Shown: positions 1-8,297, counted from the stretch's first letter. The stretch is DNA of 64,000 nucleotides from Halococcus salsus (GCF_009900715.1 NZ_JAAAJC010000005.1:62001-126000); one strand, 5' to 3'. Numbers and translations are program-made. The notes: generated by a model not told the origin, from the letters alone.

Positions 1-1
1 G

Positions 2-760
2 ATGGGGGTGGCGCTGTCGGCCTACGGCGCGTGGACGGTGATCCCCGCGAGCGCCGAGGAGGTGAAACGACCCGCGTGGACGCTCCCGCGGGCGATCCTC
101 GGGTCGCTGGTGGTCGTCACGCTGCTCTACACCGCCGTGATGGTCGTCTTCGTCGCGGTGATCCCCACGACCACCATCATGCCGAACGCACCCGTGTTTT
201 TTGCGCCGCTGAGCGTGCTCGCGGGCGCGGTGGGGCTCGGCGTCGTCGGGGAGTACCTCGTACCGCTCGCGGCGCTCGTCGCGGTCTTCACCACGATGCT
301 CGTCGGAATCACGGGGACCGCGCGGGTGCTGCTCGCGATGGGACGGCGGGGGTTGCTTCCAGCCGTCTTCGCTCGGGTCGATGACCGGACGGGGACGCCG
401 GTGGTCGGCGTAGCGGTCGTCGCGGCGGCGGCGCTCGGGCTCGTGTTCGTCCGTGGCTTCTACGGCCAGATCGTGCTCGCGGCCCTGGTCGGCACGGTCG
501 TTCCCTACGTCGTCAACGTGGTCGCGCTCGTCGGGCTCCGACGGTACCGCCCCGACGTGACGCCGACGTTCGAGGCCCCCGGCGGGCTCGCCCTCCCGGC
601 GGTCGCGCTCTGCTTTCTCGGTTCGATGGCGGCCGGACTCGGCGTCGAGCGCCCGCTGACCGCCGGACTCGTCGTCGGCGGGGTCGTGGTCGGGTTCGTC
701 CTCCAGGAGGTCGTCGTCGAGGGGAAGACGCGGAAGACCGCGGCGAGTTCAGATGATTGA
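2..760 (+). CDS. APC-family amino acid permease, C-terminal part
   Basis: This is the C-terminal part (about 250 residues) of a membrane transporter; the beginning lies outside the window, so the first ATG seen is not the true start. It holds about seven hydrophobic segments separated by short charged loops. The fragment has the arrangement of the second half of amino acid-polyamine-organocation permeases, including a conserved loop after a helix (around [14 protein letters not shown], residues 113-126) that family members use between TM8 and TM9. The likely role is uptake or exchange of an amino acid across the cytoplasmic membrane; the substrate cannot be told. It ends 25 bases before tmk on the same strand, so the two may be cotranscribed. 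Confidence 0.8.
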   Translation: MGVALSAYGAWTVIPASAEEVKRPAWTLPRAILGSLVVVTLLYTAVMVVFVAVIPTTTIMPNAPVFFAPLSVLAGAVGLGVVGEYLVPLAALVAVFTTMLVGITGTARVLLAMGRRGLLPAVFARVDDRTGTPVVGVAVVAAAALGLVFVRGFYGQIVLAALVGTVVPYVVNVVALVGLRRYRPDVTPTFEAPGGLALPAVALCFLGSMAAGLGVERPLTAGLVVGGVVVGFVLQEVVVEGKTRKTAASSDD

Positions 761-785
761 AGACGCCCGTGGAGAGAGTCGGTGT

Positions 786-1376
786 ATGCTGGTCACGCTC
801 GAAGGCATCGACGGCAGCGGCAAGACCACCGTCTGGGAGGCGCTCCACGAGCGCTACCCCGACGCGGTGTTCACCCGCGAGCCGACCACCGACTCGTGGT
901 ACGGGGACGCCGTGGCGCGCTCGCTCGCCGACGACGACGCCGACCCGCTCGCCGAACTGTTCCTCTACACCGCCGACCACGCCGCCCACCTCGCCCGAAC
1001 CGTGCGGCCCGCGCTCGATGCCGGGGAACTGGTGATATCGGACCGGTACTCGGACTCGCGCTACGCCTACCAAGGCGCGGCGCTCGACGGCGTCGTCAAA
1101 CGACCGATGGAGTATATCCGGGGGATCCACCAGCCCTGGACCCGCCCACCGGACCTGACGGTCTACCTCGACGTCGACCCCGAGACCGGGGCGGCCCGGA
1201 GCGGCGCGACCAACAAGTTCGAGCAGGCGGGCTACCTCGCCGGGGTCCACGCGAACTACGAACGGCTCATCGGGTACGAACCCGAGCGGTTCGTCCGGGT
1301 CGACGCCAGCGCCGCCCCCGAGGACGTGCTCGACGGTGTCGAGGCGGCGCTCGAACGGGTCCTCGACGGCGGGTAG
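786..1376 (+). CDS. tmk: Thymidylate kinase
   Basis: The 196-residue product should phosphorylate dTMP to dTDP with ATP in the dTTP pathway. The P-loop GIDGSGKT lies at residues 7-14, the DR(Y/S) substrate motif ([13 protein letters not shown]) near residue 85, and a LID-like segment follows [13 protein letters not shown]. Length is normal for the family. I chose the ATG at 786 because [15 protein letters not shown] is the usual N-terminus; an upstream ATG at 753 would add 11 residues and overlap the permease end. No residues seem missing. Confidence 0.92.
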   Translation: MLVTLEGIDGSGKTTVWEALHERYPDAVFTREPTTDSWYGDAVARSLADDDADPLAELFLYTADHAAHLARTVRPALDAGELVISDRYSDSRYAYQGAALDGVVKRPMEYIRGIHQPWTRPPDLTVYLDVDPETGAARSGATNKFEQAGYLAGVHANYERLIGYEPERFVRVDASAAPEDVLDGVEAALERVLDGG

Positions 1377-1400
1377 GTCGGCTGGGAGGTTCGGAAGGCG

Positions 1401-1658
1401 CTATCGTTTCGCGAGCGCGAACATGACCGGGGCGACCACGAGCAGCCCGAGCCCGATGTAGAGGAAGTAGCCCGGGCCGTCGATGCTCGGTACCAGCGCG
1501 AACAGGAGGCCGAAGGTCACGGTCTGGATCGCGAGCAGTTTGCCCGAACGTTGGGTGAGGCCGACGAGGAACGCGATGGCGAAGACGAAGACCAGGAGCT
1601 GCCCGAGGTTGTACTGGAGCAGGAAGTTATCGAGCGCCTGGAGCGGTGGCGTGAACAT
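1401..1658 (-). CDS. Small membrane protein, unknown function
   Basis: The product of 85 residues has three hydrophobic segments (about residues 18-35, 42-58 and 66-82) and no catalytic motif that I recognise. Such short three-helix proteins are common in haloarchaeal genomes. The ATG at 1658 is preferred to one at 1691 because a TATA-like element (rc of 1685-1698, GTAAGTTTGAAGCC) sits 27-36 bases before it and would be partly untranscribed for the longer form. It is convergent with tmk. Confidence 0.6.
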   Translation of the reverse strand: MFTPPLQALDNFLLQYNLGQLLVFVFAIAFLVGLTQRSGKLLAIQTVTFGLLFALVPSIDGPGYFLYIGLGLLVVAPVMFALAKR

Positions 1659-1712
1659 CCTCGTCAATCGATCGTGAGTAGTCGGCTTCAAACTTACGAC
1701 CCGCGCGACGGG

Positions 1713-1916
1713 TCACTCCTCGACCGGTCCGGTGAGATCCAGCGGTCGGATCCACCGATACCAGACCGCGAGCACCATCCCGAAGTAGCCGACGACCCAG
1801 ACCACCATCCCCACGGTGTCGTAGCCCGCCATCGAGAGGGCGTAGTCCGCGGCACCGGGGATCACGACGCCGGCGGCGAGGACGATGCCGAACAGTACCC
1901 GTTCGTCGATCGTCAC
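1713..1916 (-). CDS. Two-helix membrane protein, unknown function
   Basis: A 67-residue product reads from a GTG at 1916 (TIDERVLFGIVLAAG at the N-terminus). It has two or three hydrophobic stretches, a conserved-looking GAADYALSMAGYDTVGM loop and a YRWIRPLDL end, and ends in acidic residues. The open frame continues upstream to 2129, but that part is basic, Ser/Pro/Thr-rich and unlike real haloarchaeal protein, so the GTG is the likely start. It lies 54 bases upstream of the other small membrane gene on the same strand. No function is recognised. Confidence 0.5.
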   Translation of the reverse strand: MTIDERVLFGIVLAAGVVIPGAADYALSMAGYDTVGMVVWVVGYFGMVLAVWYRWIRPLDLTGPVEE

Positions 1917-2330
1917 GACGGGGTCACCCGAGCCCGTGGCCGTCGAGCGGCGTTCATGGTTCGGAGACGGGGCCGAACGGCCCTCAATCGTTCGGTTCGT
2001 CACGGTCCGCCCGGTGTCACACGTGGTCCCAGCCGGTCGCGGGTCCGGTCGAACCGTGGTCGTCGGACGGCGGGAATTCGGTCCCCCGACGGACGAACGA
2101 CCGCGAAATCGTGCGATGGCCCCGCACAAAGCTTATGCTCACGAGGCGCAAAGTATATGCTGGAGCGCGGGGCGCTCCGAGACAGCGAGGGGGAGACCCG
2201 TTGCGTGGCATCACCTGTAACGAAACCCCCCTGCTGTCTTCCTTCGGACTCGAAACACGGAGCCGACGGCGATCCGTTCGACCGTCGGATGAATTCTCCG
2301 AGACAGCGGGTCGAGCGGAGCCGCCGTCGT
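1917..2330. other. Gap without protein gene; holds a promoter and a stem-loop
   Basis: No convincing reading frame lies in these 414 bases. The right half is notably less GC-rich than its surroundings. It holds a TATA-like element on the plus strand (2149-2159) followed by two stem-loops, listed separately as a candidate small RNA. Nothing else was seen. Confidence 0.5.
2182..2237 (+). ncRNA. Candidate small RNA stem-loop
   Basis: ACAGC-g-AGGGGG (2182-2193) pairs with CCCCCT-GCTGT (2227-2237): 11 base pairs with one bulged G and a 33-base loop. A shorter perfect hairpin (GGAGCGC, loop GGG, GCGCTCC, 2162-2178) lies just upstream. A TATA element (GCAAAGTATATGC, 2148-2160) would place a transcription start near 2180-2185, right at the stem base. 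No ATG or GTG frame follows. The RNA reading is an inference from structure and promoter spacing only; it could also be a binding site or part of an untranslated region. Confidence 0.3.
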
Positions 2331-2582
2331 CTACATCCGTTTCAGACGGACTTCGGTGTCGTTGATCGTCTCGACGTCGTCACCACGGAGTTCGTGGGTG
2401 TCGTCGCCGTCGTCCCATCCAAGCGCGGACTTGATCTCGTCGAGGACCCCCGACTCCGACGCGGTGTCGTCGGTTTTGACGTGGGCCCGCCCGTCCCGAA
2501 CGTCGGTCACGCTCCCGAGTTCGGTCCCTTCGTGGTCGAGGACGGTGCTGCCTCGGTCGTCGTCGGTGAACTCTCGTGCCAT
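2331..2582 (-). CDS. PRC-barrel-like acidic protein, copy 1
   Basis: The 83-residue, very acidic product starts MAREFTDDDRGSTVLD and has the pattern of a small beta-barrel: a GTELGSVTDVRDGRAHV stretch (residues 22-38) followed by an acidic spacer, DEIKSALGWDDGDDTHEL (about 49-66) and a final strand with EVRLKRM. The first half resembles PRC-barrel domains that fold on their own or bind RNA or protein partners; the exact job is unknown. It is closely related to the gene at 3243-3488: the MAR-FTDDDRGS start, the GW-DGDDTHELRGDDV block and the C-terminus match. The ATG at 2582 is shared by both copies. Duplicate copies so close suggest a local duplication. Confidence 0.65.
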   Translation of the reverse strand: MAREFTDDDRGSTVLDHEGTELGSVTDVRDGRAHVKTDDTASESGVLDEIKSALGWDDGDDTHELRGDDVETINDTEVRLKRM

Positions 2583-2970
2583 CATCCGGTCGAATCCCCG
2601 GAGGGGCAACTGTGTTGTCCCCGCACCAGCAAGCTACGGGGCGGTGACGGACCGGGCGTATAGGGGTGGACTTACGACACCGACAGCGCACGGTGAAAAC
2701 CCGTCTCCTGCGAGGATTTCCACCTGCCGACCGCCTCGTCGGGGACTGGACTGCCCGCGGCCCTTCGGGGCGTTTATTGTGTACGACCATGAACGTCACC
2801 AGGGGAAGTGAGCTGCCACTGATCCAGTCCGAATCCGTCGCCGACCTCACTTCCCCTCTCCGTGAGAGCCCGGTCAGGGTGCGAACTGCAACGAGGTTTT
2901 ATGACCCCGTTATAACCAGCTTGATACTGCCCGCAGAGTTGGTTCATGGTGAGGACACGATGGAACGACC
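2583..2970. other. Gap with promoter elements and a stem-loop
   Basis: This 388-base stretch has no protein gene that I can support. It contains a TATA-like element GGCGTTTATTGTG (2769-2781), the inverted repeat at 2801-2857 listed separately, and a second strong TATA-like element CGAGGTTTTATGACC (2891-2905) that may drive the small zinc-ribbon gene at 2971. Confidence 0.5.
2801..2857 (+). ncRNA. Candidate small RNA: perfect 12-bp inverted repeat
   Basis: AGGGGAAGTGAG (2801-2812) and CTCACTTCCCCT (2846-2857) are exact reverse complements and enclose a 33-base loop. A TATA element (GCGTTTATTGTG) ends about 21 bases before the stem, so a transcript would begin close to the stem base. There is no start codon that leads to a protein. 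It parallels the stem-loop at 2182-2237, which also has a promoter in front and a 33-base loop. A protein-binding operator is the main alternative. Confidence 0.3.
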
Positions 2971-3081
2971 ATGTCGAAAGTAAGCGGCGGTTCGTCACGA
3001 GGCGTCGTCGAATACTGCAAGTTGTGTGGGAAGTCGTCCCTGAACGTCGAGGACGACCTCTGTGAGGACTGCCGCGCCTGA
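2971..3081 (+). CDS. 36-residue CxxC zinc-ribbon microprotein
   Basis: The ATG at 2971 opens a 36-residue frame ending at the TGA 3079-3081. It reads MSKVSGGSSRGVVEYC, then CKLCG (Cys16, Cys19), then CEDC (Cys31, Cys34), that is two CxxC knuckles 11 residues apart, the pattern of small zinc-binding proteins that are abundant in haloarchaea. Four metal ligands in so short a frame argue against chance. Function is unknown; a protein- or nucleic-acid-binding adaptor is likely from the family type. A TATA-like element lies at 2891-2905. It sits between the two PRC-barrel-like copies, on the opposite strand. Confidence 0.6.
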   Translation: MSKVSGGSSRGVVEYCKLCGKSSLNVEDDLCEDCRA

Positions 3082-3242
3082 ACGAGGGTTGTTCGCGGGC
3101 CCACCGAGCCCCGGCTGCCTCCGTTCTCGAACTGTAGGGAAGCCCCGCGGGCGGTGTAGGCGGTAAGCGACCCGAGACGTACACGTGGGTGGTCGTGAGT
3201 GGTTGTCCGCTGAAAGAAATCGGCGTGGGTTGGGAAGGTGCC

Positions 3243-3488
3243 TTAGAGGCGACGGAGGTGGATACCGTCGTCGTCGTAGGAGTCCACGTCGTCGCCGCGA
3301 AGCTCGTGGGTGTCGTCGCCGTCGTTCCACCCGAGCGCGTCCTTGATACTGTCGAGAACGCCGGAGTCGCTATCGCTCGTATCGACGCGTGCGTTCCCGT
3401 CCCGAACGTCGTTGACGGTCCCGACCCGGTTGCCAGCGTGGTCGAACACACCGCTTCCGCGGTCGTCGTCGGTGAAGTCTCGTGCCAT
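3243..3488 (-). CDS. PRC-barrel-like acidic protein, copy 2
   Basis: The 81-residue product starts MARDFTDDDRGSGVFD at the ATG at 3488, continues with RVGTVNDVRDGNARV, an acidic spacer and LGWNDGDDTHELRGDDV, and ends HLRRL. It is a paralogue of the gene at 2331-2582 over its whole length, with the same architecture and near-identical blocks at residues 1-12 and about 50-68. The frame stays open upstream to 3659, but that part is not protein-like. Function is not known; PRC-barrel proteins often act as small adaptors. The two copies point the same way and are 660 bases apart. Confidence 0.65.
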   Translation of the reverse strand: MARDFTDDDRGSGVFDHAGNRVGTVNDVRDGNARVDTSDSDSGVLDSIKDALGWNDGDDTHELRGDDVDSYDDDGIHLRRL

Positions 3489-3651
3489 TGCGACCGATCG
3501 ATGGCCGGCCGGAGGGAACGGTGTTGAGCAAGCACCAGCAAGGTATCGAGGGACCGGAGCACTACTCCGTCCTCGTAACGGCCGGTGAGAACCACGAGGA
3601 GACGGGAACTGAGGGGATGCGCCAACGGCCACTATCCGTGTGGAGAACGAG

Positions 3652-3725
3652 TGGGCCAACGCGGATTTGAACCGCGGACCTCCCGGTTATCAGCCGAGCG
3701 CTCAACCTAACTGAGCTATTGGCCC
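3652..3725 (-). tRNA. tRNA-Ile (anticodon GAU)
   Basis: On the minus strand the 74 bases fold into a complete cloverleaf: acceptor GGGCCAA with TTGGCCC and discriminator A, D-arm GCTC/GAGC, anticodon stem CTCGG/CCGGG around the loop CTGATAA (anticodon GAT at 34-36), and T-arm CGCGG/CCGCG with TTCAAAT. No intron is present and CCA is not encoded (the bases after the discriminator are CTC). It decodes AUC and AUU. Confidence 0.96.
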
Positions 3726-3782
3726 GGGAACGACGATTGCTGCCTGCCGTTTGTAAGCGTTTCTTTTCGGTGTCGGGACCGG

Positions 3783-4277
3783 TCAGCCGGAGCCCTCGTT
3801 GACATCGTACTCCTCGGGGTCCACGTCGTAGGTGTCGCCGGTCTCGGTCCCGCCGGGGAAGCCGCCGCCGTAGACCACGCCGCTCGCGATCCCGCCCGTC
3901 TTCCGGTCGAGGTACGGCACGATGAGCCAGCGCTTGAGCGCGCCCCGGACCGGCCACCGCGTCACCGGGACCACCAGCAGGACCCCCAGCAGGTCGGTCA
4001 CGAGCCCCGGGGTGAGCAGCGAGACGCCGGCGGCGATCAGGAGCCCGCCGTCGAGGAGTTCGTCGGCCGGGAGCCCGCCGCGCGCGACGTCGCGCTGGAT
4101 CTTCCGGATGGTGTGACGGCCCTCGGCCCGGACCAACAGCCCGCCCACGAGCGCGGTGAGGACCACGAGCGCCACGGTACCGACCCAGCCGAGCGGCGTC
4201 AGCGTCGCCACCGCGACGAGCACCACCATGTCGAACAGGGGGATCAGGAGAAGTAAGCCGAGTATCCGGAGCAGCAT
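3783..4277 (-). CDS. fxsA: FxsA family membrane protein
   Basis: The 164-residue product starts MLLRILGLLLLIPLFDM, the hallmark N-terminus of FxsA-type cytoplasmic membrane proteins, followed by a TLTPLGWVGTVALVVLTALVGGLLVR helix, a GxxTIRKIQRDVARGGLPADEL loop and a third and fourth hydrophobic stretch with TPGLVTDLLG. All of this is typical for the family. E. coli FxsA affects phage F exclusion of T7; its normal role is unclear. A 4316 start is possible, but a TATA-like element (rc of 4300-4312, AAAGGTTTTGC) sits 23-35 bases before the ATG at 4277, which fits the shorter form. The C-terminus is acidic and Gly-rich. Confidence 0.82.
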   Translation of the reverse strand: MLLRILGLLLLIPLFDMVVLVAVATLTPLGWVGTVALVVLTALVGGLLVRAEGRHTIRKIQRDVARGGLPADELLDGGLLIAAGVSLLTPGLVTDLLGVLLVVPVTRWPVRGALKRWLIVPYLDRKTGGIASGVVYGGGFPGGTETGDTYDVDPEEYDVNEGSG

Positions 4278-4365
4278 ACCTCGGGTACTCACCCCGGACG
4301 CAAAACCTTTGTTCATGCGTCAGGCTCGGCCGTGCCACGGTCGAGGACCGAGGGGATAAACTGAC

Positions 4366-4378
4366 GATGGGTTTTTTG
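4366..4378 (+). promoter_or_regulatory. TATA element for the TrmB-type gene
   Basis: GATGGGTTTTTTG lies 25-37 bases before the ATG at 4403 and fits a haloarchaeal BRE/TATA element. It argues against the in-frame ATG at 4367, which lies inside it. Confidence 0.45.
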
Positions 4379-4402
4379 TTCGGGGAACGGAAGACCCCAT
4401 CA

Positions 4403-5209
4403 ATGGCGAGCCTCAGGGATCTCGGGCTCTCGGAGTACGAGGCGCGGGTCTATCGGACGCTGCTCGACACCGGCCCCACGACCGCGAAGGAGCTCTCACG
4501 CGAGAGCGAGGTGCCGATGGGACGGATCTACGACGTGCTGGCGAACATCGAGACCCACCGGCTCGCGCGCTCGCAGAACGCGAGCCGACCCAAGAAGTAC
4601 GTCGCGGTCGAACCCGAGACCGCGCTCGACCGGCTGCTCGACGACCGCCACCAGGAGCTCGAAGCCAAGGCCGACCAGTACGAGGCGGTGGTCGACGAGC
4701 TCAGCCAGACCCTCGACGCGGCCGAGTCCACGGACGAGCGGTTCTGGACCGCGGCTGTGGGGCCCGAGGACACCGTCGACCTCCTGGTCGAGCGGATCGC
4801 ATCGGCCGACGAGAGCGTGGTGATGGTGGCCTCGATGCTCTCGGCCCAGTTCGACGTCGACACGGTGGGGGACAGGGTCGCCGAGGCGCTCGACGCCGCC
4901 CTCGACCGCGGGGTCGAGGTCTCGCTGTTGATGCGACCCGAACTCGTCGACGCGCTGCCCGAGACCGTCGGCGAGCGCTACGCCTACGTGCTCTCGCCGA
5001 GCGAGCGGTTCAGGACCCGAACCAGTGACGCCGTCGAGCACACCTTCACCGTGGTCGACGGGGCCGAGACCTGCATCGAGGTCGGCCACCCGCTCGACCG
5101 CACGAAGGTGTTCGCGATGATCGACCTCGCGGACCAGGGGTTCGCGACCCAGGTCATGGCGGAGTTCGAACCCCGGTGGGAGCGGGCCGAACCGCTCGAC
5201 CTCGAATAG
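4403..5209 (+). CDS. TrmB family transcriptional regulator
   Basis: The 268-residue product starts MASLRDLGLSEYEARVYRTLL, the characteristic winged-helix N-terminus of TrmB proteins (residues 1-75, with TAKELSRESEVPMGRIYDVL as the recognition region). A coiled-coil-prone linker (about 85-115) and a C-terminal phospholipase-D-like/sugar-binding-type domain (about 120-268) follow. TrmB proteins bind operators near transport or sugar-metabolism genes and respond to small ligands. A permease gene begins 40 bases downstream on the same strand and may be its target or partner. The ligand cannot be inferred. Confidence 0.87.
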   Translation: MASLRDLGLSEYEARVYRTLLDTGPTTAKELSRESEVPMGRIYDVLANIETHRLARSQNASRPKKYVAVEPETALDRLLDDRHQELEAKADQYEAVVDELSQTLDAAESTDERFWTAAVGPEDTVDLLVERIASADESVVMVASMLSAQFDVDTVGDRVAEALDAALDRGVEVSLLMRPELVDALPETVGERYAYVLSPSERFRTRTSDAVEHTFTVVDGAETCIEVGHPLDRTKVFAMIDLADQGFATQVMAEFEPRWERAEPLDLE

Positions 5210-5249
5210 CGAGGGAAACACGGATGGTACCCGGCGGGCCATCGGTGAC

Positions 5250-6452
5250 GTGCTCCGTGCGACCACCCCCGACCTGCTCGTCGCGGCGGTCGTCGTCGCG
5301 ACCTTCCTTGCGCTCGCGGTCCCACGGGTTCGAGGGATCCCGCTCTCACGCGCGCTGACGGCGGGCCTCGGTGCGGTCGCCGTCGTCGCGCTCGGTGGGC
5401 TCTCCCCCGAGGCCGCGTTCGCGAGCGTCGACCCGACGACCCTCTTGCTAGTCTTCGGGATGTTGGTCCACGTCGAGGCGCTCTCGACCTCCGGGGTCTA
5501 CAGCTGGGCCGGGGCGGCGCTCGCGAACCGCGCGAGGACTACCCGCCGGCTCACCCTGGGTGCGACGTGTCTCGCGGCGGGTCTGAGCGCGGTCGCGCTC
5601 AACGACGCGACCGTCATCCTGTTGGCTCCGGTAGTGCTCGACGCCGCCGCGACCGCCGACGCCGACCCGACCCTCCCGGGCATCGGGCTCGTGGTCGGCG
5701 CGAACGTCGGGAGCCTCGCCACGCCGCTCGGCAACCCCCAGAACGCCTACATCCTTGCACAGAGCGCCGTCTCCGCCGGCGAGTTCGTCCGTCGGCTCGC
5801 GCCGGTGGCGGTCGTCTGCCTCGGGCTCGCCCTTGTCCTCCCTCTCCCGTTCACCGACCGCCGTCGGTTGCCTCCCGTCCCGGAGCCGTCGTTCGACCGG
5901 GGGTGGGCGGCGCTCGGCGGCGGCTTCCTCGTTGGCACGTTGTTCCTACTCGTCGCGTTGCCCGAGGTCGACGCGGGTGCGCTCGCCGCCGGAACGGCGC
6001 TGGCGCACCTCGGGGCCGTTCAGGTCGGGCGGCGGGTTCCCGCGGACGAAATCCTCGAACGACTCGACTGGGGTGTTTTAGTGCTGTTCGTCGGGCTGTT
6101 CGTCTTGACGGGGGCGATCCGCGGCGATAGCGTGTTCGTGGCGCTCCTGAACACCGTCGAGGGTGCGGGCGTCGTCGGTCGGACGGCCGCGACGTTCGGG
6201 CTCTCGGCGGTCGTGAGCAACGTGCCCGCCGTGCTGTTGCTCGCACCGGTCACCGCCGGCGAAACGGAGTGGCTCCGGCTCGCGGCGGTGAGCACGCTCG
6301 CGGGCAACGCGACGCCGGTGGCGAGCGCCGCGACCCTCATCGTGCTCGAACGCGCGCGTCGGTCGGACCAGCGCCTCTCGGTACTACGGCTGGTCGCCAT
6401 CGGACTCCCGGTCTCGGTGCTCACGACGGTGGTCGCGGTCGTGCTCGTCTGA
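5250..6452 (+). CDS. ArsB/NhaD (SLC13-type) ion permease
   Basis: The 400-residue integral membrane protein has about eleven hydrophobic segments. It contains two related family motifs: LSAVALNDATVILLAPVVL with GANVGSLATPLGNPQN (about residues 112-170), and LSAVVSNVPAVLLLAP plus AGNATPVASAATLIVLE in the second half (about 315-370). Such a pair of re-entrant Asn/Pro motifs is typical of the ion transporter superfamily (ArsB, NhaD, SLC13), which carry arsenite, sodium or anions. Start is a GTG at 5250. It follows the TrmB regulator and may be controlled by it. The substrate is unknown. Confidence 0.85.
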   Translation: MLRATTPDLLVAAVVVATFLALAVPRVRGIPLSRALTAGLGAVAVVALGGLSPEAAFASVDPTTLLLVFGMLVHVEALSTSGVYSWAGAALANRARTTRRLTLGATCLAAGLSAVALNDATVILLAPVVLDAAATADADPTLPGIGLVVGANVGSLATPLGNPQNAYILAQSAVSAGEFVRRLAPVAVVCLGLALVLPLPFTDRRRLPPVPEPSFDRGWAALGGGFLVGTLFLLVALPEVDAGALAAGTALAHLGAVQVGRRVPADEILERLDWGVLVLFVGLFVLTGAIRGDSVFVALLNTVEGAGVVGRTAATFGLSAVVSNVPAVLLLAPVTAGETEWLRLAAVSTLAGNATPVASAATLIVLERARRSDQRLSVLRLVAIGLPVSVLTTVVAVVLV

Positions 6453-6465
6453 GAAAGAGCAGGCG

Positions 6466-7413
6466 TCAGTCGTCGTCAGGTACGTTCGCGTCGTTCAGTT
6501 CCGTCCGGAGCTGACCGACCTCGGCGACGCGCTCGGCGTGGGCGTTGTGCTGGTGGATCGACTCGTCGTTCGACTGCTTCATCGTCACCACCGCGTCGTC
6601 GGCGAGGTCGGGGAACTCGCTCACGACCCCGTCGGCCATATCGCGCACGCAGTCCTCGACGAACTTCGCGTTGGCGTGGGAGGTCTCGGTCATGTGGTCC
6701 TCGTCGGGCCGTTTGGCGAGGTTGTAGATGTGGGCGCTCATCGAGTCGCGCGCGACCTCGATGACGTCGTGGAGGTCGACCTCGGGTGCGCTGTCGCTTT
6801 TGATCCTGAGGGTGGCGTGGCCACGTTGGGAGTGGCCCGCCTGTGGCACGCGGTCGATGAACTCCGTGACGGTTTCGTCGTCGACGCCCAGGTCGGAGAG
6901 GGTCTCGCGGGCGCGGGCGTTCGACATCCCCTGTGAACACGGACAGACCGTCATGCCCGTGACGCGGGCCCCGATCTCCTCGGTGGTGCCCTCCTCGGTG
7001 GCGCACGCGCTGGCGATGATGGTCGCGGTGGACTGAGTCCGCTTGTCGCTCGCGGGCGTTCGCTCGCGGGTGACGTACTCGGCCTCCATCTTCACGGTGG
7101 CCTCGGAGGTGTACTCGTGTTTTTCGAGGAGACGTTCGGCGGCGTCGCCGCAGACGTCCTCAACACGGTAGGCGGGTTCGGCCACCGCGGCTTCGAGGGT
7201 CTCGTCGATGACCTCCATGTTGCGGCTCATATCCGCGCCCTTGCGCCACGAGGGGAGGTCGACGAACACTTCGAACTCCGCCATCAGGACGATCGGACGG
7301 TCGTCCTTTCGGCCGAGTTTGACGAGCTTCTCGACGCCAGTGACGCCGACGTGGTTGAGGCCCACGCTGACGTCGGGTTGGGTTGCCTGTACGTCCGGCA
7401 GCTGCTGGCTCAT
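6466..7413 (-). CDS. mptA: GTP cyclohydrolase MptA (type IB)
   Basis: This 315-residue enzyme should open the GTP ring to make 7,8-dihydro-D-neopterin 2',3'-cyclic phosphate, the first step of archaeal pterin synthesis. It matches the FolE2/MptA family: [23 protein letters not shown] (about residues 46-68), [35 protein letters not shown] (around 154, the metal-ligand Cys) and HSQRGHATL (about 193). Length is normal. The DNA just before the ATG reads TTAAAGG, more like a Shine-Dalgarno site than a TATA box at the right distance, so the mRNA probably has a leader. Its product could feed folate-like or archaeosine pathways. Confidence 0.93.
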   Translation of the reverse strand: MSQQLPDVQATQPDVSVGLNHVGVTGVEKLVKLGRKDDRPIVLMAEFEVFVDLPSWRKGADMSRNMEVIDETLEAAVAEPAYRVEDVCGDAAERLLEKHEYTSEATVKMEAEYVTRERTPASDKRTQSTATIIASACATEEGTTEEIGARVTGMTVCPCSQGMSNARARETLSDLGVDDETVTEFIDRVPQAGHSQRGHATLRIKSDSAPEVDLHDVIEVARDSMSAHIYNLAKRPDEDHMTETSHANAKFVEDCVRDMADGVVSEFPDLADDAVVTMKQSNDESIHQHNAHAERVAEVGQLRTELNDANVPDDD

Positions 7414-7475
7414 CCTTTAAGACAACGGTTCGGCGCGGGTTACGTGTTGTGGAAGCCGCCAGCGTTTCCGCCGTA

Positions 7476-8297
7476 TCAGTCGAGCTTGTCGAGCGCGCCG
7501 AAGAAGTCCAGCGGGGGACCGGCGATCCGCATCGGTTCGTCGGCCACACGGATGGTGAGTTCGGCGGGCGGCTCGATCGGTTTTCGTGTGCGGCCGTCAC
7601 CGACCACGACGGCGTCGGGCGCGTCGGTGACGCGAACGGTGACCTCGCTGCCGGCGTCGACCACCGCCGGCGGTCGTGGGTCGGTGGCGCACATGTCGGT
7701 GACGATCAGGCCGGGGACGTCCGGATGGACCAGCGGCCCGCCCTCGCTCAGGCTGTAGGCGGTGCTCCCGGCGGGGGTGGCGACCAGCACGCCGTCGGCG
7801 TGGCTCTCGAAGAAGGGGTCGCCGTCGACGTCGACCGCGAACTCCCCGCCCCGGCCCGGGCCGCGTCCGGTGGCCACGACGACCTCGTTGAGCGCGGGCG
7901 GGAGCGAGACGTTCTCACCTGCGGCCCGGAGCCGTGGGACCGTCCGGACGTCCGGGTCGCCGGTCGTGCGGACCTGCTCGATCGCGCGGTCGATCTCGGC
8001 GAGCGCGTTCTCGGGTGCGGTGACGTTGAGGAAGCCGACTTCGCCGAGGTTGACGCCCATCACGGGGGTGGTGCCCGCGCCGCGGGCGGCGAAGAGGAAG
8101 GTGCCGTCGCCGCCGATCGAGACCACGAGGTCTGCGTCGTTCATCCGGGTGACGGCGTGGCCCGCGATATCGAGCGCGTCGGCGGTGGCTTCGTCGACCA
8201 GAACTTCGATACCCGACTCGTGGAGTCGGTCGCGGGCGTCGTCGGCGAGTGCGGCCGCCCGGTCGTTTCCCCGCCGGGCGACGATCCCGACCTTCAT
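7476..8297 (-). CDS. nadK: NAD kinase
   Basis: The 273-residue product should phosphorylate NAD(H) to NADP(H). The GGDGT motif lies at residues 62-66, NEVVVATGRGPGR around 137, and the second signature GVLVATPAGSTAYS at about 168-181. Length fits. It lies upstream of mptA on the same strand with a 62-base gap, so cotranscription is possible. A second, divergent member of this superfamily is found at 55095-56174. Confidence 0.93.
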   Translation of the reverse strand: MKVGIVARRGNDRAAALADDARDRLHESGIEVLVDEATADALDIAGHAVTRMNDADLVVSIGGDGTFLFAARGAGTTPVMGVNLGEVGFLNVTAPENALAEIDRAIEQVRTTGDPDVRTVPRLRAAGENVSLPPALNEVVVATGRGPGRGGEFAVDVDGDPFFESHADGVLVATPAGSTAYSLSEGGPLVHPDVPGLIVTDMCATDPRPPAVVDAGSEVTVRVTDAPDAVVVGDGRTRKPIEPPAELTIRVADEPMRIAGPPLDFFGALDKLD

